Source: Microbacterium terregens (GTDB taxonomy: Bacteria; Pseudomonadota; Alphaproteobacteria; Sphingomonadales; Sphingomonadaceae). Taken from it: 64,000 bases of DNA. The first letter of the stretch is position 1; the number at the start of each line of letters is the position of its first letter. The notes beneath the pieces are model-generated. The model did no database searches. It was not told the DNA's origin and worked only from the letters and a program-made list of their open reading frames with translations. The position numbers were made by a program, and so were the translations under genes. Of this stretch, positions 42,578 through 49,307 are shown in pieces. Where the stretch lies: the NCBI RefSeq assembly GCF_027922045.1, contig NZ_BSEX01000003.1, forward strand, positions 187,850 through 251,849, written 5' to 3'.

Positions 42578-44176
42578 TTACTGCAGTTCGAGCACCACCA
42601 CCGACTTGGCGGGCAGCGTCACCGTCAGCGTGCCGCCGTTCACCTGCGCGCCGTTGAAGGCGGCGGGCTTCACCACTTCGGGCGCGTCGAAGGTGTTGTG
42701 CGCGTTGATCGCGGGCGCGGTCAGCACCCGGCCGGTCACCGAGCCGGCGGTGATGCCGTCCAGGTTGACCGTTACGGTATTCGCCTGGTTCGGATCGAGG
42801 TTGGACAGGCCGATGTGGACCTTGCCGTCCTTGCCCCGCACTGCCGAGCCGCTCACCGCACGCATGGTGAACTGGTTCTTGTTGTACCAGGGCGCGTTGA
42901 TCGTGATCGGCAGCACGGTCGCGTCCTGCCAGGGCTTGTACATCTCGAACACGTGGTAGGTCGGCGTCAGCACCATCTTGCCGCCGTCCGTCAGGATCAT
43001 CGCCTGCAGCACGTTCACCATCTGCGCGATGGCGGTCATGCGGACGCGGTCGGCATGCTTGGCGAAGATGTCGAGGTGGATCGAGGCGATCAGCGCGTCG
43101 CGGAGCGTATTCTGCTGGCGCAGGAAGCCCGGGTGCGTGCCCGCATCCTGGGCATACCAGGCGCCCCATTCGTCGACCGCCAGGAAGATGCGCTTCTGCG
43201 GATCATATTTGTCCATGATCGCGCTGTGCTTGGTGATCAGTTCGTCCATGCGCCAGGCGCCGGCAAGCGCATCGGCCCAGCCGTTCTCGTCGAAGTCGAC
43301 CGCAGGCGCACGCGGCGGCCAGCCGCCGGCGGGGTGGACGTAGTAATGGAGCGACACGCCGTCGAGCTGCGGTGCGGCCACGCGCATCATCGTCTCGGTC
43401 CAGTTATAGTCCTCGACGTTCGCGCCGGCAGCGATCTTCATGATCTTGGTGCCGGCCGGCGCCTTGATGAAGGTCGCGTAGCGGCGGGTCTCGTCCGCGG
43501 CGAACTCCGGCCGCATGTTGCCGCCGCAGCCCCACAGCTCGTTGCCGACGCCGAAGAACGGCACCGCCCAAGGCGCCTTGTGGCCGTTCTTCGCGCGTTC
43601 GTCGGCCAGGCTGCCGGCGGGCGAGGTCATGTATTCGACCCACTCGGCCATTTCGCGCGGGGAGCCGTTGCCGACGTTCCCGGCGACATAGGCCTCGGCG
43701 CCGACCTGGCGCAGCAGCTCGAAGAACTCGTGCGTGCCGACCGTGTTCGGCTCGGTCACGCCGCCCCAATGGGTGTTGATCTTGACCGGACGCTTATTCT
43801 GCGGGCCGATACCCTCACGCCAATTGTATTCGTCGGCAAAGCACCCGCCCGGCCAGCGGATCACCGGCACCTTCAGGTTGCGGAGCGCCGCGACCACGTC
43901 GTTGCGGAAGCCGTTGGTGTTCGGGATCTTGGAGTTCTTGCCGACCCACAGCCCCTCGTAGATGCCGTGGCCCAGATGCTCGGCGAACTGGGTGAAGATG
44001 CGGCGATCATAGACCGGGCCGGGCTGGTTGCCCTGGATCGCGACGGTGGCGGTGGCGGTGCCGGCGGCGGGCGGCTGGCTGGGCGCACCCTGACCAGGAG
44101 CGGTCTGGGCGCCTGCGGCGAGCGGGGCCGCCGAAAGCATCAGCGCGAGCGCTGCGCGACGGAGGGTCCGGATCAT
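42578..44176 (-). CDS. GH51 alpha-L-arabinofuranosidase (secreted)
   Basis: This retaining exo-enzyme removes terminal alpha-L-arabinofuranose. The 532-residue protein has a Sec signal (cut after AGA, about 23), a short Ala/Pro linker and the TIM barrel with RWPGGCFADEYNWREGIGP in part. The acid/base is Glu213 (GVGNELWG) and the nucleophile Glu336 (AVDEWGAW); a C-terminal beta-sandwich (from about 400) ends SVVVLELQ. Most GH51 enzymes are cytoplasmic, so the signal peptide is notable. It is the promoter-proximal gene of the three-gene arabinosidase operon. Confidence 0.93.
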   Translation of the reverse strand: MIRTLRRAALALMLSAAPLAAGAQTAPGQGAPSQPPAAGTATATVAIQGNQPGPVYDRRIFTQFAEHLGHGIYEGLWVGKNSKIPNTNGFRNDVVAALRNLKVPVIRWPGGCFADEYNWREGIGPQNKRPVKINTHWGGVTEPNTVGTHEFFELLRQVGAEAYVAGNVGNGSPREMAEWVEYMTSPAGSLADERAKNGHKAPWAVPFFGVGNELWGCGGNMRPEFAADETRRYATFIKAPAGTKIMKIAAGANVEDYNWTETMMRVAAPQLDGVSLHYYVHPAGGWPPRAPAVDFDENGWADALAGAWRMDELITKHSAIMDKYDPQKRIFLAVDEWGAWYAQDAGTHPGFLRQQNTLRDALIASIHLDIFAKHADRVRMTAIAQMVNVLQAMILTDGGKMVLTPTYHVFEMYKPWQDATVLPITINAPWYNKNQFTMRAVSGSAVRGKDGKVHIGLSNLDPNQANTVTVNLDGITAGSVTGRVLTAPAINAHNTFDAPEVVKPAAFNGAQVNGGTLTVTLPAKSVVVLELQ

Positions 44177-44264
44177 GGGTCGTCTCTCCCTTTGCTGCCG
44201 CAGCCGGAGCTACAGCCTGGTTCCCACCCTCTCATGGGGTGCACGACGGCCGGCGAAACGCGCG

Positions 44265-44279
44265 TCCGTATTACTCGGA
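44265..44279. promoter_or_regulatory. Dyad upstream of the GH51 operon
   Basis: TCCGTATTACTCGGA is an imperfect palindrome (arms TCCG/CGGA, extending inward as TCCGTAT...ACTCGGA) in an AT-rich patch 90 bp upstream of the GH51 start. It is a candidate operator. It does not match ATACNNTATACGAT, so another regulator would act here. Confidence 0.4.
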
Positions 44280-44338
44280 CATATTGCAACGACCGCTTTT
44301 ACGCAATCGCGGAGGGGCAGCAGCAATGGAACGTAAAA

Positions 44339-44364
44339 CGGGCGGGGTGTCGCCACCCCGCCCG
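44339..44364 (-). terminator. Hairpin after ohr
   Basis: Perfect 11-bp arms CGGGCGGGGTG (44339-44349) and CACCCCGCCCG (44354-44364), 4-nt loop, 27 bp past the ohr stop. Confidence 0.75.
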
Positions 44365-44390
44365 CTAGGAGACCCCGATGGAGGCCGCCG

Positions 44391-44816
44391 TCAGGCGACG
44401 CTGAGGCCGACGTCCACGTTGTTGCGGGTGGCATTCGAATAGGGGCAGATCTGGTGCGCGGCTTCTACGACCTTTTCCGCATCGGCACGATCGACACCAG
44501 GTAGCGTCACTTCCAGGTCGGCGGTGATGCCGAAGCCCCCCTCGGAACGCGGGCCGATACCGACGGTGGCGGTGATGCTGGTTTCGGCGGGGACTCGCAC
44601 CTTGAGCTGCTGCCCCGCGACCTTCAGCGCGCCCAGGAAGCAGGCGGCATAGCCGGCCGCAAACAGCTGCTCGGGATTGGTACCCTCACCGCCGGCGCCG
44701 CCGAGCTCCTTGGGAGTCGCCAGCTGAACTTCCAGGCGGCCGTCCGCGGTGCGGGCGCGGCCGTCGCGGCCTCCGGTTGCAGTGGCGGAGGTGCGATACT
44801 TCACATCGACGGACAT
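44391..44816 (-). CDS. ohr: Organic hydroperoxide resistance protein (Ohr/OsmC)
   Basis: This thiol peroxidase reduces organic hydroperoxides in the cytoplasm. The 141-residue protein has the two catalytic cysteines in the Ohr arrangement: AACFLGAL (about 60) and ICPYSNATR (about 124), plus the Arg/Glu-bearing NPEQLFAAGYAACF start. The length and second motif favour Ohr over OsmC. Two dyads resembling a MarR/OhrR operator lie upstream (44841-44905). No ohrR gene is nearby. It interrupts the arabinosidase region and is bounded by its own hairpin. Confidence 0.92.
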   Translation of the reverse strand: MSVDVKYRTSATATGGRDGRARTADGRLEVQLATPKELGGAGGEGTNPEQLFAAGYAACFLGALKVAGQQLKVRVPAETSITATVGIGPRSEGGFGITADLEVTLPGVDRADAEKVVEAAHQICPYSNATRNNVDVGLSVA

Positions 44817-44840
44817 AGGCTGACTCCTGCGAAAGAACCC

Positions 44841-44905
44841 TTATTGCGATAAGCAATATGGGATGCATGCCGCTGCTTGTCCAGAGGTTTTCGTTATCGC
44901 GATAA
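44841..44905 (-). promoter_or_regulatory. Paired TTATYGCGATAA operators upstream of ohr
   Basis: TTATTGCGATAA (44841-44852; part of the longer dyad TATTGC-N5-GCAATA, 44842-44858) and the perfect palindrome TTATCGCGATAA (44894-44905) differ at one position. They lie 25 and 78 bp upstream of the ohr start. They look like binding sites of a peroxide-sensing MarR/OhrR-type repressor (inference). The second also lies close to the end of the GH43 gene at 44928. Confidence 0.65.
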
Positions 44906-44927
44906 ACTTGTGTCGGACGGCTGGGTG

Positions 44928-46478
44928 CTATTCGCGCGGCTCGCAGGGTAGAGCCGGCTCGGGGGGCAGCGTGACCCGCGTCGGCCGGCGGGTGAGCACC
45001 TCCCATTCCTGAACCGCCATCCCTGCGTTCGTGCCGTTGACACGCGCGGCCTGGAAGATTGCACGCAGGCACCGGGTTCTGACGGGAGCGAAGCGGGTCT
45101 GCTGGAAGGCGCCCGCAGCCGTGTTGTAGCGGCCGGCACGGGGCACCGGCTTCCAGCTGCCGTCCCAATATTCGATGCGCCAGCTAGCGGGCGGCGCAAC
45201 GCCAGCGGCCTCCTCGGCAACGAACCATATCCGGGACTCGCTGACGGTGACCGGCTGCGGCCAGCGATATTCGATCCACTGCTGCGGCGGATTCGCAGCC
45301 GTGGCGCTGCCCCACATCTCGGGCGGCAGGGGCGACGCGCGGGTGGCGCCGTCGTTGAGCGCGCGCAGCCAGAAGCGCACCGGGATCGGCTCGTTCGAGG
45401 CGGCGGGGGTCGCGGCAGGGGCGATGTTGCGGCTGGGTGGCGGCACCGGCCGCGGGCTGCGGGTCGGCACCACGGGCCGAATCGCCGCCGGGCTGACGCT
45501 GTCGTCCCACTCCAGCCGGTCGATCGCGACGCTGCGGCGGAAGTGCCCGCCGCCTGCGCCATCGGCGGTGTGATAGGCGAGATACCATTGCCCGCGATAC
45601 TCGACCGTGCCCGGATGCGACGTCGTCGAGGACACCGGCTTCAGCACGGTGCCGCGATAGGTCCAGGGGCCCAGCGGCGTCGGCGCGGTGCCATAGGCGA
45701 TGCAGGCGTGGTAGAGCGTCGGCGTGCAGGGCGAGTCCGGGCCGGCATTGTTGCCCGCATAGAGCAGGTAATAGACGTCCTTGCGCTTCATCAGCCACGG
45801 CGCCTCGAAGAAGCCGGTCAGCCCCGTCACCGCGATCTGGCGGCCCTTGGGCGTCACCATGTCGCGCTCCAGTTCGATGCCGCGCAGCTTTCCGAACGTC
45901 CCCCAATAGAGGTAGACCCGCCCGTCATCGTCGACGAGCACCGTCGGATCGATGTTCTGGATGGTGTTGGGCTCGGGCACGCGCTGCGACACGATGGGGC
46001 CGGCGGGATGCGCGTCCACCCAGGGACCGGTCGGGCTGTCCGCCACGGCGACGCCGATCGCAAACCCGTCCTTGGCGTCGGTGTTCGCCTCCAGCACCGG
46101 AGCATAGAGATAGAGCCGGCCGTCCGGCCCCTTCACGATCTGCCCGGCATAGGCGCGGCCGGGCTCGGCCCAGCGGAAGATACCCTCGGGCGTCGCGACC
46201 GCGGGATAATGGGTCCAGGCGCCCGCGGCCGGCTCCCGCGTGGCGAGCAGCTGCCACTCGTTCATGATGAAGTCGTTGACGTCCGGAGGCGCCTCGTCGC
46301 GCCCGGCGAGGATGTAGAGCGCGTCGTCGATCACCACCGGCGCCGGATCGGTCGAATAGAAGCGCCCGTCCGCCAATATGGGGTTGCCGGCGCTCTGCAC
46401 CGGCACGCCCTGTTGCGCGGCGGCCGGCCACACCGCTGGGAGCAATGCGGCGACCGCGACCGGCCGAGCCGCCCGCAT
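44928..46478 (-). CDS. GH43 glycosidase with C-terminal discoidin-like domain
   Basis: The 516-residue protein has a Sec signal (cut after AAA, about 21) and a GH43 propeller (about 30-340) with Asp44 (STDPAPV), the Asp of QNIDPTVLVDDDG and the Glu of FFEAPWLMKR. After a Pro-rich linker comes a beta-sandwich resembling a carbohydrate-binding F5/8 type C domain (ARASPLPPEMWGSATAANPP, WIEYRWPQPVTVSESRIWF in part). It starts 1 bp after the DUF885 stop, so glycosidase and peptidase are made from one message. Specificity (xylosidase or arabinosidase) cannot be read. Confidence 0.83.
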   Translation of the reverse strand: MRAARPVAVAALLPAVWPAAAQQGVPVQSAGNPILADGRFYSTDPAPVVIDDALYILAGRDEAPPDVNDFIMNEWQLLATREPAAGAWTHYPAVATPEGIFRWAEPGRAYAGQIVKGPDGRLYLYAPVLEANTDAKDGFAIGVAVADSPTGPWVDAHPAGPIVSQRVPEPNTIQNIDPTVLVDDDGRVYLYWGTFGKLRGIELERDMVTPKGRQIAVTGLTGFFEAPWLMKRKDVYYLLYAGNNAGPDSPCTPTLYHACIAYGTAPTPLGPWTYRGTVLKPVSSTTSHPGTVEYRGQWYLAYHTADGAGGGHFRRSVAIDRLEWDDSVSPAAIRPVVPTRSPRPVPPPSRNIAPAATPAASNEPIPVRFWLRALNDGATRASPLPPEMWGSATAANPPQQWIEYRWPQPVTVSESRIWFVAEEAAGVAPPASWRIEYWDGSWKPVPRAGRYNTAAGAFQQTRFAPVRTRCLRAIFQAARVNGTNAGMAVQEWEVLTRRPTRVTLPPEPALPCEPRE

Positions 46479-46479
46479 C

Positions 46480-48264
46480 TTATTGCTCGTCCGGGTACGG
46501 CCCCTTGCCGCCTTCGGCGATCAGCTGGTCCACCCGCGCGGCCATCACCGGCAGCGGCACCGATCCGAGTTCGAGCACCGCGTCATGGAAGTTGCGGATG
46601 TTGAACTTGGGGCCGAGCGCCTGTTCGGCCTTGGCGCGCGCTTCCTGGATCGCGAGCTCTCCGAGGTAATAGGACAGCGCCTGCCCCGGCCACGCGATGT
46701 AGCGGTCGACCTCGGTCGTGATCTCGTGATCGGCCATGGCGGTGTTGTCGTGCAGGTATTTCTGCGCCTGCTCGCGGCTCCACCCCTTGGTGTGGATGCC
46801 GGTGTCGACCACCAGCCGGGCCGCCCGCCACATCTGGTAGCTGAGCATGCCGAACACGTCATAGGGCGTGTCGTACATCCCCATCTCTTCGCCCAGCGCC
46901 TCGCAATAGAGCGCCCAGCCCTCGCCATAGGCAGAGATATAGCTGTCGCGGCGGAACGCCGGCAGGCTGGTATTCTCCGCCGCCAGCGGCATCTGGAAGG
47001 CGTGGCCCGGCGCGCTTTCGTGCAGGGTCAGCGCCGGGATCGAATAGAGCGGGCGCGCCGGCAGGTTGTAGGTGTTGACGAGGTAGATGCCCGGCCCACC
47101 GCGCCCGCCGGTGTAGAAGGGCGCGACCTCGTCCGGCACCGGCTTGATCGCGAAGCGGCTGCGCGGCAGCCGGCCGAAATACTGGCTGGCCTTGCCGTCA
47201 AAGGTCTTGGCGACCCAGGCGGCGCGATCGAGCAGGTCCTGCGGAGTCTTGGCGTAGAAGCGCGGATCGGTGCGCAGGAAGGTCAGGAACGCCGGCAGGT
47301 CGCCCTGGAAGCCGACCTGCCGCATCACCTCCAGCATCCGCGCGCGGATCTTGGCGACTTCGGACAGGCCGATCGCGTGGATCTCGTCCGGCGTCTTGTC
47401 GAGCGTGGTGAACTCGCGGATCTTGGACTGGTAATAGGCCTTGCCGTCCGGAAGGTGATAGGCGTCCAGCTCCTTGCGGGCGCCGGGAATATACTCGGCG
47501 CGCAGGAACGTGAGCAGCCTGGCGTGGGCGGGCACCACCGCCTCGCGGATCGCCGCCTCTCCCTCCTTGCGCAGCGCCGCCTGGGTCGCGGCCGGAATGG
47601 TCGAGGGCATCTTGCGGAACGGTGCGTAGAACGCCTGGTCGTCGAGCGTCTTGGCCTCGGCAACCTGTGCTACGCCGAGGTCGCGACCCTTCAGCGTGAT
47701 GGCGGAGGGGGTGAAGCCGCGCTTGAGGCCGGCGCGCATGTTCGCGATCTGCTGGTCATAATAGCGCGGCACCTCCCGCAGCATCGCGATGTAGTTGCGG
47801 TAGGCGGTTTCGTTCTCGAGCGGCTCGCGCGCCCAGCCCGCGATGTCGCCCCAGAAGCTGGTGTCGGCGTTGAGCGGCTTTTCATATTCGCGGTAGCGCT
47901 GTTCGGCGAGCAGCGCGTCGATCTGCCCCTTGTAGACCGCGAAGTTGACGCGGTTGGCGGGCGTCAGCGTAGCGGGGTCGATGGCGGCGAGCGCCCGTTC
48001 GGTCGCTTCCCAGCGCTTGAGCTTTTCGGCCTGCACCTTGGGACCGACGTCCGGCAGGCGCTTGGCGGCGCCGGCGGGGCTGTCCTCATTGGGGGCGGAC
48101 TGCTGCGTTCGCCATTCCCATTCGGCCGTGTAGATCGCCTCGAACCGCTGGTCGGCGGTCTGGGCGGCCGAGGCCTGTGCCGGGGCCGCGGCAACCGCCG
48201 CCTCCACCACCGCCAGTTGCCCCATCATCAACGCTGCCCTGAGCAGAAACCGTGCCTTGCGCAT
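46480..48264 (-). CDS. DUF885 metallopeptidase-like protein (secreted)
   Basis: The 594-residue protein has an N-terminal leader (Ala-rich, to about 34) and is mostly helical. The DUF885 metal motif is H-E-x4-H: His415-Glu416...His421 in LTLHESAPGHAFQ, with a downstream Glu (YGEGWALYCEALGEEMG, about 448-455) as third ligand. Members are regarded as zinc carboxypeptidase or oligopeptidase-like enzymes; few are characterised. It is directly followed by the GH43 gene (1 bp) and preceded by the LDH2-family gene (2 bp), so it belongs to the operon that starts at GH127. Confidence 0.83.
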   Translation of the reverse strand: MRKARFLLRAALMMGQLAVVEAAVAAAPAQASAAQTADQRFEAIYTAEWEWRTQQSAPNEDSPAGAAKRLPDVGPKVQAEKLKRWEATERALAAIDPATLTPANRVNFAVYKGQIDALLAEQRYREYEKPLNADTSFWGDIAGWAREPLENETAYRNYIAMLREVPRYYDQQIANMRAGLKRGFTPSAITLKGRDLGVAQVAEAKTLDDQAFYAPFRKMPSTIPAATQAALRKEGEAAIREAVVPAHARLLTFLRAEYIPGARKELDAYHLPDGKAYYQSKIREFTTLDKTPDEIHAIGLSEVAKIRARMLEVMRQVGFQGDLPAFLTFLRTDPRFYAKTPQDLLDRAAWVAKTFDGKASQYFGRLPRSRFAIKPVPDEVAPFYTGGRGGPGIYLVNTYNLPARPLYSIPALTLHESAPGHAFQMPLAAENTSLPAFRRDSYISAYGEGWALYCEALGEEMGMYDTPYDVFGMLSYQMWRAARLVVDTGIHTKGWSREQAQKYLHDNTAMADHEITTEVDRYIAWPGQALSYYLGELAIQEARAKAEQALGPKFNIRNFHDAVLELGSVPLPVMAARVDQLIAEGGKGPYPDEQ

Positions 48265-48266
48265 GT

Positions 48267-49307
48267 CTAAGCCTTGCCCCCCTGTGCCAGCGCCATCAGA
48301 TCGGCGTGGAGAGACGCGGGCACCCGCACGCCTTCCACCAGGCTGCGCCGCCGCGCGGCATAGCGCCGCGATCCCGGCAGGCGCGCACCCTGCGTTTCGA
48401 TTGCCTCGAACATCGCTTCGGCCCGCGCGAGATGCTCGGCGACGCCCGCACCCAGGAAGCCCGCGGGGTCGATCGCGAGGACCAGCTCGCCGCCCAAGGG
48501 GGATCCGCCCGCGCCGTCGTCAGCCGCCATCGACTCCTTGCTGGTCATATCGCCGATCAACGGCCCGGCGATCAGCTCGACCATCGCGGCGAGTGCCGAC
48601 CCCTTGTGCCCGCCAAAGGTCCGCATCGCGCCAGACAGCACCGCCGCGGCGTCGGTGGTGGGGTTGCCGTCGGCGTCATAGCCCCAGCTCTCGGGCACGG
48701 GCTTGCCCGCGCGCCGGTGGAGCTCGATCTCGCCTCGCGCGACCGCGCTGGTGGCAAAGTCGAACACGAACGGCTCGCGTCCCGGCCGTGGCCAGCCGAA
48801 CGCGATCGGGTTGGTGCCGAACACCGGCTCCGTCCCGCCCGCCGGCGCTACCCAGGCGTGGCTGGGGGTGAAGGCGAGCGCGACCAGCCCTTGCTCGGTC
48901 AACGCCTCGACCTCGGGCCAGAGTGCTGCGAAGTGGACGACGTTGTTGAGCGCCAGCGCGGCAATGCCGAACGTGCGTGCCTTTTCCACAAGCAGCGGCT
49001 TGCCACGTTCGAAGGCGAGCTGGGCAAAGCCACCACCGCCATCGACGCGCACCAGCGCCTGCGCCGGCTCGCTCACCACCGGCACCGCATCCTTGGACAC
49101 GCGGCCGGTCGCGATGCTGCGGGTCGCGACCAGCAGCCGGTACACGCCGTGCGAGCCGCAGCCGTCGCGCTCGCCGGAGACCAACGTCTCGGCAACCGCC
49201 GCGGCATGGTCCGCGGAAAGACCCGCGCCGGACAGCACGCTGCGCGACAGGGTGCGGACCTCGTCCAGCGTCATCGCCACCGTGTCGGGTGCAGTCGCCT
49301 CGCTCAC
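48267..49307 (-). CDS. LDH2/malate-dehydrogenase-family NAD(P)H oxidoreductase
   Basis: This is a 346-residue member of the L-sulfolactate / ureidoglycolate / Pyr2C reductase family. Motifs include SHGVYRLL (catalytic His about 53), ALNNVVHFAALWPEVEALTEQGL in part, FGTNPIAFGWP (substrate/cofactor loop) and GGHKGSALAAMVELIAGPL in part (GHKGSALA). The family includes delta1-pyrroline-2-carboxylate reductases of proline and hydroxyproline metabolism as well as malate and lactate dehydrogenases; which one this is cannot be told from motifs. Its start overlaps the GH127 stop by 4 bp. Confidence 0.82.
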   Translation of the reverse strand: MSEATAPDTVAMTLDEVRTLSRSVLSGAGLSADHAAAVAETLVSGERDGCGSHGVYRLLVATRSIATGRVSKDAVPVVSEPAQALVRVDGGGGFAQLAFERGKPLLVEKARTFGIAALALNNVVHFAALWPEVEALTEQGLVALAFTPSHAWVAPAGGTEPVFGTNPIAFGWPRPGREPFVFDFATSAVARGEIELHRRAGKPVPESWGYDADGNPTTDAAAVLSGAMRTFGGHKGSALAAMVELIAGPLIGDMTSKESMAADDGAGGSPLGGELVLAIDPAGFLGAGVAEHLARAEAMFEAIETQGARLPGSRRYAARRRSLVEGVRVPASLHADLMALAQGGKA

